Source: Streptosporangiaceae bacterium
Lineage (GTDB): Bacteria; Actinomycetota; Actinomycetes; Streptosporangiales; Streptosporangiaceae
DNA: 49,475 bases
Assembly (NCBI GenBank): GCA_025934375.1
Contig: JAICYD010000043.1
Span: 1-49,475, forward strand
Direction: 5' to 3'
A program made the translations under genes and the position numbers. This document shows positions 32,012-40,193 of this stretch, piece by piece. The notes beneath the pieces were generated by a model. The model saw only the letters and a list, made by a program, of their open reading frames with translations. It was not told the DNA's origin and did not search any database. Each line of letters opens with the position of its first letter. Within the stretch, counting starts at the first letter, position 1.

Positions 32012-32161
32012 GGACCATAAGGAGGCCCGAGGACTCGTGTCAAGGACAAGGTGTTAAATGCGCGTATCGGATAACCGTCCGCAGGGCGGTGCACCGGCCT
32101 GCCTGGCCAACTCCCGGCCTAGACTCGCTCCTGTCCCGTCAACCCGCGCGCCCCAGGACTC

Positions 32162-33172
32162 ATGAACAACCGACCAACCATCCGCGACGTAGCGAAGGCC
32201 GCCGGGGTCTCCGTGACCACGGTGTCGCACGCGCTGAACGGCAAGGGCCGGGTCGACCCGGAGACGCGCGCGCTAGTCGGGCAAGTGGTCCGCCAGCTCG
32301 GCTACCGGGCCAACCGGCACGCCCAGGTGCTGCGGTCCGGCCGCACCGGCGCCCTGGCGCTGCTGCTGCCCGTCCAGGCCGACGTCGGCTCGAACGAGGC
32401 GCTGAGCCTGGACTTCTATATGCGGCTGGCCAGCGCGGCCGCCGCGGCCGCGTTCGCGGGGGAGCAGGCGCTGATGCTGTTGCCGCCGGCCGTGGTCAGC
32501 ACCGGCCTGGACGGTCTTGGGGTCGACGGCGGCATCGTGGTCGACCCGTCGCCGCTCGACTCCCGGGTCGAGCTGCTGGCCAGGCACGGGCTGCCGGTGG
32601 TGACGATCGAGCGGGACCTGGGCCGGCTCGACGACCCTTGGTACGTGACCGGGCAGACCGACGTCAGCACCCGGCAACTCCTCGACCACCTACGTGCCCA
32701 GGGGGCGCGGCGCATCTGCCTGCTCGCTCCGCAGGCTGACTGGGGCTGGATCACCGAGACCCTGCGCGCCTACGACCAGTGGATCGCCGGGCACGGCGCG
32801 CCGCGCCTGGTGGTACCGGTGGCCATGCAGGACGGCGAGGAGAGCGCGTTCGCAGCCACCAGGCAGCTGCTGGCCGCGCCTGACCCGCCCGACGCGATCT
32901 TCGTGGTGGCATCCCGGTTCATCCACGGGGTACAGCGAGCGGCCAAGGCCGCCGCCCGGCGGGTGCCCGGTGAGCTGCTGATCGCCGCGGGCGTGGACAG
33001 CGTGCACGCCCGCGAGGGCGACCCGCCGGTCACCGCGATCGACCTGCACCCCGAGCGGCAGGCCGAAGCCGCGGTCGAGATGCTGCTGGCCCGGCTGAAA
33101 GGCGACCCGCCGGCCGGGCCGCTGTACGTGCCGGCCACGCTCCGGCTACGGGCCTCCACTGGGGCCCGCTGA
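32162..33172 (+). CDS. LacI-family transcriptional regulator
   Basis: 336 residues. A full LacI helix-turn-helix is at the N-terminus (TIRDVAKAAGVSVTTVSHALNGKGRVDPETR), followed by a hinge helix and a periplasmic-binding-like sensor domain (residues about 60-336). It is divergent from an amino-acid importer/GGT operon with a palindrome in between, so it most likely represses that operon. LacI regulators usually bind sugars; an amino-acid or peptide-type effector would be unusual and is inferred only from context. Confidence 0.93.
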   Translation: MNNRPTIRDVAKAAGVSVTTVSHALNGKGRVDPETRALVGQVVRQLGYRANRHAQVLRSGRTGALALLLPVQADVGSNEALSLDFYMRLASAAAAAAFAGEQALMLLPPAVVSTGLDGLGVDGGIVVDPSPLDSRVELLARHGLPVVTIERDLGRLDDPWYVTGQTDVSTRQLLDHLRAQGARRICLLAPQADWGWITETLRAYDQWIAGHGAPRLVVPVAMQDGEESAFAATRQLLAAPDPPDAIFVVASRFIHGVQRAAKAAARRVPGELLIAAGVDSVHAREGDPPVTAIDLHPERQAEAAVEMLLARLKGDPPAGPLYVPATLRLRASTGAR

Positions 33173-33262
33173 TCCGGATCATCAAGACGCCGATGCGGGG
33201 TCGTCCATCAACCCACGCTAAGCGCGGCTGCCGCCCGCGCGACAACGTTGCCTGTTTCATCC

Positions 33263-33646
33263 TTAACGTGCGGCGGGCGGCGCGAGCACGGCGGACATCC
33301 GGGCCATCACGTCGGGGTTGACCCGGTAGTAGACCCAGGTGCCGCGCCGCTCAGAGCTGATGAGCCCGGCCTCGCGCAAGATCTTCAGGTGGTAGCTGAC
33401 CGACGGCGCCGTTACGTCGAACGCGTCCAGCAGGTCGCACACGCAGGACTCACCGCCGTCGTGGCAGGCGATCAGCGACAGCAGCCGCAGCCGCACCGGG
33501 TCCGCGACCGCCTTGAACAGGGGGGCCAGCTCGTCGGCCCCGGCCTGCGGCAGTGGCTCGCGGGCCAGCGGCTCGCAGCACGCGCCCTCGCGGGCGTCGA
33601 TCACTGGTAGCAGCTTCTGGTTCACCACCTCTCTAATTTGACACAT
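33263..33646 (-). CDS. ArsR-family metalloregulator
   Basis: 127 residues from ATG at 33646; a GTG a few codons downstream is an alternative. It has a winged-helix core (DPVRLRLLSLIA, APSVSYHLKILREAGLI). The CVC motif (Cys68, Cys70: ESCVCDLL) at the start of the first DNA-contacting helix is the classical As(III)/Sb(III)-binding site, and a second Cys pair at residues 23-24 may add a ligand. It represses when metal-free and releases DNA when arsenite binds. It is divergent from the ArsI/CadI gene; an AGAGATCTCT palindrome lies between them. Confidence 0.92.
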   Translation of the reverse strand: MCQIREVVNQKLLPVIDAREGACCEPLAREPLPQAGADELAPLFKAVADPVRLRLLSLIACHDGGESCVCDLLDAFDVTAPSVSYHLKILREAGLISSERRGTWVYYRVNPDVMARMSAVLAPPAAR

Positions 33647-33684
33647 CCTTAAGCAAGGGCGCAAACTGGCGTCGGGCGTTGGTT

Positions 33685-33694
33685 AGAGATCTCT
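33685..33694. promoter_or_regulatory. Palindrome AGAGATCTCT in arsR/arsI intergenic region
   Basis: 10-bp perfect palindrome flanked by TT and TTAA, between the divergent ArsR and ArsI/CadI starts. Similar TCTCTAAT sequence occurs nearer the arsR start. Candidate ArsR operator. Confidence 0.5.
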
Positions 33695-33736
33695 TTAATC
33701 AGTGCCCTGGAAGCCCGTCTCATGAAGGGAACGCCC

Positions 33737-34192
33737 ATGTCCCGTGTTCAGCTCGCGCTGCGCGTCGCCGACCTGGAGGCCTCGGTAGCCTTCTACGCCA
33801 GGCTGTTCGGCGCTGAGCCCGCCAAGCGCCGCCCCGGTTACGCCAACTTCGCGATCGCCGAGCCGCCGCTGAAGCTCGTCCTCATCGAGGGTGACCCCGG
33901 TGAGCCGACCCGGATGGACCACCTCGGGGTCGAGGTGGAGACGACCGAGGAGGTTACGGCCGCCACTGCCCGGCTGGCCGGGCAGGGCCTGGCGACCGTG
34001 ACCGAGCAGGACACCGCCTGCTGTTACGCGGTGCAGGACAAGGTCTGGGTCACCGGCCCCGGTGCCGAGCCGTGGGAGGTCTACGTCGTCAAGGGCGACG
34101 CCGACACCCTGGACAAGGCGGTCGGCTCTGCGTGCTGCACCTCGGCGGCCGAAGCCAGCGCTGCGCAGCCCGCTGCCTCGGCTTGCTGCTGA
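33737..34192 (+). CDS. ArsI/CadI-family VOC protein (C-As lyase-like)
   Basis: 151 residues from ATG at 33737, with AAGGGA upstream. A vicinal-oxygen-chelate fold with candidate metal ligands Q5, H62 and E114 and the diagnostic vicinal Cys pair C95-C96 (TACCYAVQDKVWVTG). The family includes ArsI, which cleaves the C-As bond of trivalent organoarsenicals, and CadI, a cadmium-inducible protein. Placed next to ArsR, demethylation of methylarsenite is the likely role. The C-terminal tail has extra Cys pairs (ACC...SACC), perhaps further As(III) ligands. Symbol withheld because ArsI and CadI cannot be told apart here. Confidence 0.88.
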   Translation: MSRVQLALRVADLEASVAFYARLFGAEPAKRRPGYANFAIAEPPLKLVLIEGDPGEPTRMDHLGVEVETTEEVTAATARLAGQGLATVTEQDTACCYAVQDKVWVTGPGAEPWEVYVVKGDADTLDKAVGSACCTSAAEASAAQPAASACC

Positions 34193-34198
34193 CTGGCT

Positions 34199-34235
34199 GG
34201 GCGGCGCCCTCGCCAAGGAGGTGGAGACGCCGCCC
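34199..34235. terminator. Hairpin GGGCGGCG...CGCCGCCC between convergent genes
   Basis: Perfect 8-bp arms with a 21-bp loop, between the stops of the ArsI/CadI gene and the DinB-like gene. Likely bidirectional terminator. Confidence 0.5.
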
Positions 34236-34251
34236 GCCGGGCCCGTCAGCG

Positions 34252-34791
34252 TCAGGCCCGGGTGGTGAGGGTCAGCTGGCGGCGGTGGAAGTCGTAATGC
34301 AACGTGGGATAGTGGTACAGGTCGGCTAGCGTCATGTAGCCGGTGAAGAAGGGGTCCCAGCGGACTGGATAGTGCATGCCCCGGGCCAGGTCCTCCGGGG
34401 CTGCGGCATCGAGGCTGCGGTGCAGGGCGGCTAGGACGCGGTTCAGCTTGGCCTCCATCCGCCGGGCGCCGTAGACGTGGACGGCGCCGCAGGGTCCCAG
34501 GTAGTTGATGAGGTCGAACGGCCTGGTCGCCGCGTCGAGCAAGCCGGCATAGGCGCGACTGGCCCCGCCGGGCAGCCGACCGAAGGCGGCCACCAGGGGC
34601 AGCAGGGCCCGGACGATCATGTAGCCGAACAGCATGTGGAAGAGCAGCTGCTCGTTGGTCCACTTCGTCCCGTTAGTGCGCAGGGCCAAAGTGGCGGGAG
34701 TCGCCTGGGCGAGCAGGCGCCGGAAGTCGGCCTGGACCCGGTCGAGCTCATCGTGGACCGCCTGCCGGTCCCAGGGATGGTCCTGCGCCAT
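34252..34791 (-). CDS. DinB-superfamily protein
   Basis: 179 residues. It is helical throughout, with the DinB layout: an initial long helix, KWTNEQLLFHMLFGYMIVRALL in the middle, and a C-terminal YHYPTLHYDFHRRQL. The His in the second helix and two late His residues are candidate ligands of the DinB metal site. Some DinB-like proteins use mycothiol or bacillithiol as cofactor and act in detoxification, which would suit the arsenic island, but there is no direct evidence. It is followed on the same strand by no other gene. Confidence 0.8.
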   Translation of the reverse strand: MAQDHPWDRQAVHDELDRVQADFRRLLAQATPATLALRTNGTKWTNEQLLFHMLFGYMIVRALLPLVAAFGRLPGGASRAYAGLLDAATRPFDLINYLGPCGAVHVYGARRMEAKLNRVLAALHRSLDAAAPEDLARGMHYPVRWDPFFTGYMTLADLYHYPTLHYDFHRRQLTLTTRA

Positions 34792-34833
34792 GCACCCGCC
34801 TCCAACCAGGCCGGGAATCCCGGCCGCACTTCC

Positions 34834-36252
34834 TTACCGTAATACGCGATCCAAGTCGGCAGTGAGCGGTGAAACCTGCCGGGCCCAGGCCTGGGCGCCC
34901 ATCTGGACGGCGTCCCAGGGGCTGCCAAGCGGGGGTGTGTAGGACAGGTCCAGGTCGCTGAGGTCGTCGATGGTCATGCCGTGGAAGATGGCGGTGGCGG
35001 CGATGTCGACGCGCTTGGCGACCTCGGCGTGCTTGTGGCCGAAGAGCTGGGCGCCGAGGAGCCGGCCGGTGGCCCGGTCGCCGGTGAACCGCATCGCGAT
35101 GCGGTGGCTGCCGGGGTAGTACGCCTTGTGGTCGTCGGCCTGGCAGGCGACCGTGACCGGGTCGAAGCCGGCCGTGCGGGCCTCGGCGTCCTTCAGGCCG
35201 GTGCGCGCGGCGGCGTGGTCGAAGACCTTGACGACCTGGGTGCCCAGGCTGCCGGCGAACTCCCTGATCCGGCGGCCGGTGGCGTTCTCCCCGGCTACGC
35301 GGCCCTGCTTGTGCGCGGTGGTGCCCAGTGGCAGGTAGGTCTCGCCGAGCAGCCGGTGGTGGGTGATCACGCAGTCCCCGGCCGCGAAGACGCCGGGGAC
35401 GCCCGTCCGCATCGCCTTGTCGACCGCGATCGCGCCGCGCACGCCGACGCTCGCCCCCGCGCTGACGGCCAGGGCCGTTTCCGGGCGGACTCCCGTGACG
35501 ACGAGCACCAGGCCAGCGTGCAAGGTGACTGGCTCCCCGTCGGCGGTGCCGGCCGTGACCCGCAGCGGGCCGGGTGCCCCGGCTTCCGCGCGGGTGATCT
35601 CGCGGACGGTGGTGCCGGGCCGGACGGTCACGCCGTGGCCTTCTAGCTCGGCCCGGACCAGGGTCCCGAGTTCAGGGTCGACGGTGGGCAGTACCTGGCC
35701 AAGCTGCTCGACCTGGGTGACGGCCAGGCCGCGGGCGGCCAGCGCCTCGGCCATCTCCAGCCCGATGTAGCCCGCGCCGACGATGACGGCGCTATCGGGG
35801 GCGGCCTCCTCCAGCGTGCGCATGATCGCGAACGTGTCGTCCATCGCGTGGAGCAGGTGGACGCCGTCGGCGGGGCCGATAGCGTCCAGGCCGGCGATGG
35901 GCGGGCGAACAGGCACGGCGCCGGTCCCGATGATGAGCTCGTCGTAGGGGATCACGTCCTCGGCCCCGTCTGGGCCGGTGACGTGCAGCCGGCGGGCGGC
36001 CACGTCGACCTTGCGGGCGGTGGTGTCCAGCCGCAGCCGCATCCCGGCCGCCTCCAGGTCGGCGTAGGTGCGGTGCGCGAGGTTGCGCCAGTGGGGCACC
36101 TCGCCGGAGACGTAGTACGGGATGCCGCAGATGGAGAAGTTGGGATAAGCGTCGGCACATACCACGGTGAACTCCACGCCGGGATCCACCTCGCGGGCTC
36201 GCAGCGCGGCGCTGATGCCCGCGTCGCTTCCGCCGACGGCGACAATATGCAC
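34834..36252 (-). CDS. FAD/NAD(P)-dependent oxidoreductase (CoA-disulfide-reductase-like)
   Basis: 472 residues. N-terminal FAD-binding motif VAVGGSDAGISAA, a redox Cys at position 42 in FSICGIPYY as in CoA-disulfide reductases and NADH oxidases, a second nucleotide-binding motif (VIVGAGYIGLEMAE) for NAD(P)H, and the GVFAAGDC motif. A C-terminal dimerisation domain is present. It would reduce disulfides or polysulfides with NAD(P)H. Its start lies 2 bp after the aquaporin stop, so the two form an operon. In the arsenic context it may regenerate a low-molecular-weight thiol. Confidence 0.9.
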   Translation of the reverse strand: MHIVAVGGSDAGISAALRAREVDPGVEFTVVCADAYPNFSICGIPYYVSGEVPHWRNLAHRTYADLEAAGMRLRLDTTARKVDVAARRLHVTGPDGAEDVIPYDELIIGTGAVPVRPPIAGLDAIGPADGVHLLHAMDDTFAIMRTLEEAAPDSAVIVGAGYIGLEMAEALAARGLAVTQVEQLGQVLPTVDPELGTLVRAELEGHGVTVRPGTTVREITRAEAGAPGPLRVTAGTADGEPVTLHAGLVLVVTGVRPETALAVSAGASVGVRGAIAVDKAMRTGVPGVFAAGDCVITHHRLLGETYLPLGTTAHKQGRVAGENATGRRIREFAGSLGTQVVKVFDHAAARTGLKDAEARTAGFDPVTVACQADDHKAYYPGSHRIAMRFTGDRATGRLLGAQLFGHKHAEVAKRVDIAATAIFHGMTIDDLSDLDLSYTPPLGSPWDAVQMGAQAWARQVSPLTADLDRVLR

Positions 36253-36254
36253 GA

Positions 36255-36986
36255 TCAGTTACCTTCCGTTGCTGCCCCATGCGGGACCACGATGCCGGCC
36301 GCCTGGGCGGGCGTCAGCGCCGGGTACAGGAACCTGATGATGAGGACCCCGGCGATCGCGCCGCCCGCCTGGGCGGCGATGAACACCGGGGCCGAGGACG
36401 GCGTGATCCCCGCGAAGGTATCCGAGAACATGCGGCCGATGGTGATCGCGGGGTTGGCGAAGCTGGTGGAGGCGGTGAACCAGTAGGCGGCCCCGATGTA
36501 GGCGCCGACCGCCGCCGGGGCGCTGCCCAGCCGGCCGCTGCGGGCCAGGGCGAAGATGATGAGCACCAGCCCGGCGGTCGCGATCACCTCCGACAGCGCA
36601 TGCGGCCCGCTGGCCCGGTGCTTCGCTGAGATGGAGACGGCCGCCTCGCCGAACATCACATTCGCGCCGATCGCCCCCAGCACGCACCCGGCGACCTGGG
36701 CCGGCAGGTAGGCGGCGGCGTCCCGCCACGACAGCCCGCCGAACGCCGCGTCGGCGAACGACACCACCGGGTTGAAGTGCGCTCCGGACACCGGGCCGAA
36801 CATCAAGATGATCGCGAACAGCCCGGCCGCCGTCGCCGCCGAGTTCTCCAGCAGCTGCAGGCCGGTATCGGACGGGGACAGGCGCTGCGCGGCGATCCCG
36901 GAGCCGATCACGATCGCGGCCAGGAACGCGCTGCCGAGCAGCTCAGCGACCAGGCGGCGTGGCAGCGGGACGGGCGCGGAGGTCAC
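36255..36986 (-). CDS. Arsenic-type aquaporin / glycerol-channel family protein
   Basis: 243 residues from GTG at 36986. Six membrane helices and both pore motifs are present: HFNPVVS (NPV, residues 72-74) and FANPAITIGR (NPA, 178-180), the second with four residues between NPA and Arg, as seen in aquaporins encoded in arsenic clusters. It probably conducts As(OH)3 out of the cell, taking the place of ArsB or Acr3, which are absent here. It is divergent from an ArsR-ArsC fusion gene, with two inverted repeats in the 46-bp gap, and co-transcribed with a flavoenzyme. Confidence 0.9.
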   Translation of the reverse strand: MTSAPVPLPRRLVAELLGSAFLAAIVIGSGIAAQRLSPSDTGLQLLENSAATAAGLFAIILMFGPVSGAHFNPVVSFADAAFGGLSWRDAAAYLPAQVAGCVLGAIGANVMFGEAAVSISAKHRASGPHALSEVIATAGLVLIIFALARSGRLGSAPAAVGAYIGAAYWFTASTSFANPAITIGRMFSDTFAGITPSSAPVFIAAQAGGAIAGVLIIRFLYPALTPAQAAGIVVPHGAATEGN

Positions 36987-36992
36987 CGCGTC

Positions 36993-37030
36993 ATCTTGAC
37001 ACGACGAAGATAACTCAGTCAAACTTGAGT
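36993..37030. promoter_or_regulatory. Two inverted repeats between aquaporin and ArsR-ArsC genes
   Basis: ATCTT-N9-AAGAT (36993-37011) and ACTCA-N8-TGAGT (37013-37030) fill most of the 46-bp divergent gap. The second ends 2 bp before the fusion gene's ATG. Candidate operators for autoregulation by the fusion's ArsR domain. Confidence 0.5.
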
Positions 37031-37032
37031 CA

Positions 37033-37725
37033 ATGGATACTGATGTAAACGCTGAGCTGGCCAGGCGGGTGGCGATGCACGCCGCGCTGGCCGACCTGGC
37101 GCGGCTGCGGATCACCGACATCCTGGCCGACGGGGATGCCTCCCCCTCCGAGTTGGCCGCTGTCCTGGCGATGCCGTCGAACCTGCTCGCCCACCACCTG
37201 CGGGTGCTGGAGGATGCTGGCCTGGTCCTGCGCCGCCGCTCGGAGGGTGACCGGCGCCGCACCTACCTGCGCCTGGTCGCGGGCGCGCTCGACACGCTGG
37301 GCGGCTCCCCGGCGCGGGCGGCCCGCCGGGTGCTGTTCGTGTGCACGGCCAACTCGGCCCGCTCCCCCCTCGCCGCCGCCCTGTGGCGGCAGGCCAGTCA
37401 GGTTCCCGCCGCCTCGGCCGGCACGCACCCGGCCGACGCGATCGACCCTGGTGCCATCGCCGCCGCGCGCCGGCGCGGGCTGCCGCTGCGCCGCCTGCGG
37501 CCCCGGCCCGTGAGCGAGGTCCAGCAAGACGGCGACTTCGTCATCACCGTCTGCGACCTGGCCCATGAGGAGATCGGCGAGCTGGCCGCTGCGCACTGGT
37601 CGGTACCGGACCCTGTCCCGGCCGGGGATGACGCCAGCTTTGATGCCGCCCTGAACGAGCTAGCGCGCCGGGTCGGCCTGCTCGCGCCGCGCCTGAGGGC
37701 CGCTGCTAGGTCAGGGCTGAACTGA
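37033..37725 (+). CDS. ArsR-ArsC fusion (HTH + low-molecular-weight phosphatase type arsenate reductase)
   Basis: 230 residues. Residues 1-90 are an ArsR-type winged helix (LADLARLRITDILADG, SNLLAHHLRVLEDAGLV). Residues 98-230 are a low-molecular-weight tyrosine-phosphatase/ArsC domain with the P-loop CTANSARS (Cys104-Ser111), a late WSVPDPVPAG loop carrying the general acid Asp, and VITVCDLAHEE. It would reduce arsenate to arsenite while also regulating the divergent aquaporin operon. It may start without a ribosome-binding site. Its 3' end overlaps the convergent chrA gene by 20 bp. Confidence 0.9.
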   Translation: MDTDVNAELARRVAMHAALADLARLRITDILADGDASPSELAAVLAMPSNLLAHHLRVLEDAGLVLRRRSEGDRRRTYLRLVAGALDTLGGSPARAARRVLFVCTANSARSPLAAALWRQASQVPAASAGTHPADAIDPGAIAAARRRGLPLRRLRPRPVSEVQQDGDFVITVCDLAHEEIGELAAAHWSVPDPVPAGDDASFDAALNELARRVGLLAPRLRAAARSGLN

Positions 37726-38890
37726 TGGTAAGGGCGATGATGACTCCGGTTGCGCCTGCGGCGAGCAGGGTGAGGACGACGCCGCGGCGTAGTAGCAGGA
37801 GCAGGGTGAGGGCTGCGGCGAGGACGATGTATTGCCAGGGGTGGCTGAGCGCGCGGGTGAGCGGGATGGCGGAGCCGTAGATGGCGCCGATGGCGGCGGG
37901 CCCGGCCCCGTCGAGGAAGGCGCGGGCGCGGCGGTCGCCGCGGATCTGGTCGAAGCGGTGGCCGCCGAGCAGGATGAACGCGAATGAGGGACTGAATGCG
38001 ACTACGGAGGCGAGGAGGCCGCCGGCCACGCCTGCGGCGGCGTAGCCGACCACGGCGACGGTCTGCACGACCGGGCCGGGGGTGACCTGGCCGAGGGCGA
38101 CGGCGTTGAGGAACTGAGCGCTGGTCATCCAGTGGTAGTGGCCGACCGCGTCGGATTGCATCAGCGGGATGATGACGAACCCGCCTCCGTAGGACAGTGC
38201 GCCGACCTTGAACGACACCCATGCCACCGACAGCAGCGCTCCGCCGGTGATCGCCCCGACCGCCAGGGCCGGTACTGCCGCGAGGCTTTGCGCATGGCCG
38301 TCGGCGTGGCGCCGGGGGCCGAGCTGGGTGGCGAGCTCGATCAGGCCGCAGCCCAGCAGGACCAGGACCAGCCAGGGGCCGAGCGTGGCGGCAGCGGCGG
38401 CCCCGGCGATCAGGTAACACGCCCAGCGGGTGGCGTTCTTACGGCGCTGCCAGGTGGCGCCGGTCAAGCTGGCGGCGGCCTGGATGGCGACCGCGGGAAC
38501 CGCCGCGCCCGCCCCCGCGCCAGCGCCGAGAACCCACAAGGGCGGGGACGTGCCCAGGAACAGGGCGGCCAGCGCCAGGATGACGATCAGCCCGGGGATG
38601 ATGAACGCGCAGCCGCCGACCAGGGCACCGAGGCGGCCGCGCAGCCGCCACGCACAGTAGATCGACAGCTGGGTGGAGGCGGGGCCGGGCAGCAGGTTGC
38701 AGGCCGCGACCGCGTCCTCGAAGTCCGCCGCGGCAAGCCAGCCGCGGCGCTCGACGCACAGTTCCCGCAGCAGCTTGATGTGGGTGGGCGGCCCGCCAAA
38801 GCCGATGCAGCCGATGCGGCCCCACTCACGCAAGATCGTGGCCAGCGGCACCCGTCCCGCCTGCGCCGGCGACCCCGCTGTGCGGGTCAT
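37706..38890 (-). CDS. chrA: ChrA-family chromate transporter
   Basis: 394 residues in two homologous halves, as in long-chain ChrA proteins. Each half has the CHR motif: GCIGFGGPPTHIKLL...DFEDAVAACNLLPGPASTQL in the first and GALSYGGGFVIIPLMQSD...NAVALGQVTPGPV in the second. About ten membrane helices are predicted. It exports chromate driven by the proton-motive force. Its ATG overlaps the stop of the VOC gene upstream (38887-38890), so it belongs to the operon starting with the second ArsR-ArsC fusion. Confidence 0.93.
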   Translation of the reverse strand: MTRTAGSPAQAGRVPLATILREWGRIGCIGFGGPPTHIKLLRELCVERRGWLAAADFEDAVAACNLLPGPASTQLSIYCAWRLRGRLGALVGGCAFIIPGLIVILALAALFLGTSPPLWVLGAGAGAGAAVPAVAIQAAASLTGATWQRRKNATRWACYLIAGAAAAATLGPWLVLVLLGCGLIELATQLGPRRHADGHAQSLAAVPALAVGAITGGALLSVAWVSFKVGALSYGGGFVIIPLMQSDAVGHYHWMTSAQFLNAVALGQVTPGPVVQTVAVVGYAAAGVAGGLLASVVAFSPSFAFILLGGHRFDQIRGDRRARAFLDGAGPAAIGAIYGSAIPLTRALSHPWQYIVLAAALTLLLLLRRGVVLTLLAAGATGVIIALTISSALT

Positions 38891-39291
38891 GGGCGGGCCG
38901 GGGACCTGGGGGCGGGCTGGAACAACTCGACCACGTTCCCGGCCGGGTCCTCGATGAGGATCTGGCTGCCGCCCGGTCCGGTGACGATGTCGTTGCGGAA
39001 GCTCACTCCCTCACCGCGCAGCCGGGCCACCTCGGCGCGAAGGTCGGCCACGATCAGGTGGATGCGGTTCCACCCGCCGGGCTGGGGCTGGCGGCCATCG
39101 GGCATCGGGCGCCCGGCCGAGCTGGCCGGGCCAGCCAGCAGCAGCCGCAGGTTGCCCCGGGTGACGTCGGCGAACGCGGGCGCGGCACTCATGCGGACCG
39201 TGAACCCGAGGTGGCCGGTGTAGAAGTCGATGGCCGCCTGGACGTCATCGACCATGTACCGGACGCTGACCATCTGCTCCGGACTGCTCAT
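38887..39291 (-). CDS. VOC-family (glyoxalase/bleomycin-resistance fold) protein
   Basis: 134 residues from ATG at 39291, which overlaps the stop of the ArsR-ArsC gene by one base. Paired beta-alpha-beta motifs fit the VOC fold: VRYMVDDVQAAIDFYTGHLGF in the first half and WNRIHLIVADLRAEVARL plus QILIEDPAGNVVELFQ in the second, with candidate metal ligands His and Glu in the latter. It lacks the vicinal Cys pair of ArsI. Its substrate is unknown; the operon position between ArsC and ChrA suggests metalloid or oxyanion detoxification. Confidence 0.87.
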   Translation of the reverse strand: MSSPEQMVSVRYMVDDVQAAIDFYTGHLGFTVRMSAAPAFADVTRGNLRLLLAGPASSAGRPMPDGRQPQPGGWNRIHLIVADLRAEVARLRGEGVSFRNDIVTGPGGSQILIEDPAGNVVELFQPAPRSPARP

Positions 39292-40079
39292 CACTCCTCC
39301 TGGATACTCGCGTGCGCGGATGCCGACGTGATCGCCGCAAGCAGGAACCCGATGCGGGCGTGCAGCTCGGCGGCCATCCGCTGGAAGGCCGGATAGCTGT
39401 CTTGCCCGGTGCCGCCGGCGGCGGCCGGGTCGGGAATGCTCCAGTGCACCTGCCTGGCCGGCCCAGCGAGCTCCGGGCATGCCTCACGCACGCGGTCGCA
39501 CAACGTGATGACGTAATCGAAGGGCTGGCCCTCGAAGGCGCTCAGGTGCCGCGGCGGCCGGCCAGCCAGGTCGATCCCGTAGGCGCGCAGCACCCGCACC
39601 GCGTTCGCGTGCAGCGGCTTGGGGCGGGTGCCCGCGCTGGCCACCACGGCCTGGGGTGCCTGCTGCCGCGCCAGTGCCTCGGCGACCGGCGAGCGCGCGC
39701 TGTTGCCGGTGCACAGGAACAGCAGGCGGCACGGAGGCCCCGGCGGCGCGGGCGGGGCCAGGAGCAGCCGCAAGCCTGGGTGCAACGCCAGCCCCGCTCC
39801 CGCCAGCGCCCCGGCGCAGTTGCCCAGGTCCAAGTGGTAGTAGGCGTCCCGGGCATCGAACGTGCTGCGCCGAGCGCCCACCAGGCCGGCCGTCCGCAGC
39901 CTGCGCAGGTGGTAGGAGAGGAGGTTCTGCGGTTGGTCCAGCAACGACACCAGCTCGCGCACCCGCCGGTCACTGCGCGCCAGCTCGCCCATCAGCCGCC
40001 AGCGCAGCGGGTGTCCAGCCAGCCGCACGAACGGCGGCGGGGCGGACGTGACCGACGATTCCACACCAGCAAAATACAT
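39291..40079 (-). CDS. Second ArsR-ArsC fusion protein
   Basis: 262 residues if the ATG at 40079 is used; ATG 40100 and GTG 40064 are alternatives, none with a good ribosome-binding site. Residues 10-90 are an ArsR-type HTH (HPLRWRLMGELARSDRRV, QPQNLLSYHLRRLRTAGLV) and residues 117-262 an LMW-phosphatase-type ArsC with P-loop CTGNSARS (Cys123-Ser130), FDYVITLCDRVRE and WSIPDPAAAGG. It is clearly different in sequence from the fusion at 37033. A perfect palindrome (ATCAAA-TCAT-TTTGAT) covers the region just upstream of the chosen start. It heads an operon with the VOC and chrA genes. Confidence 0.9.
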   Translation of the reverse strand: MYFAGVESSVTSAPPPFVRLAGHPLRWRLMGELARSDRRVRELVSLLDQPQNLLSYHLRRLRTAGLVGARRSTFDARDAYYHLDLGNCAGALAGAGLALHPGLRLLLAPPAPPGPPCRLLFLCTGNSARSPVAEALARQQAPQAVVASAGTRPKPLHANAVRVLRAYGIDLAGRPPRHLSAFEGQPFDYVITLCDRVREACPELAGPARQVHWSIPDPAAAGGTGQDSYPAFQRMAAELHARIGFLLAAITSASAHASIQEE

Positions 40080-40093
40080 CAAATCATTTTGAT
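40078..40093. promoter_or_regulatory. Palindrome ATCAAA-TCAT-TTTGAT, candidate ArsR operator
   Basis: Perfect 6-4-6 inverted repeat at the start of the second ArsR-ArsC gene. AT-rich with ATCAA/TTGAT half-sites typical of ArsR-family operators. Confidence 0.65.
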
Positions 40094-40193
40094 ATGTCAT
40101 GCCAGGGGTCGCTTTCGCCAAAGCCCGCCGCGCTATCGGGGCGCCGGGGCGGGCGCCTGTGCCCGTGCCTGGTCCGCTGGTACTGTGCGCAGC

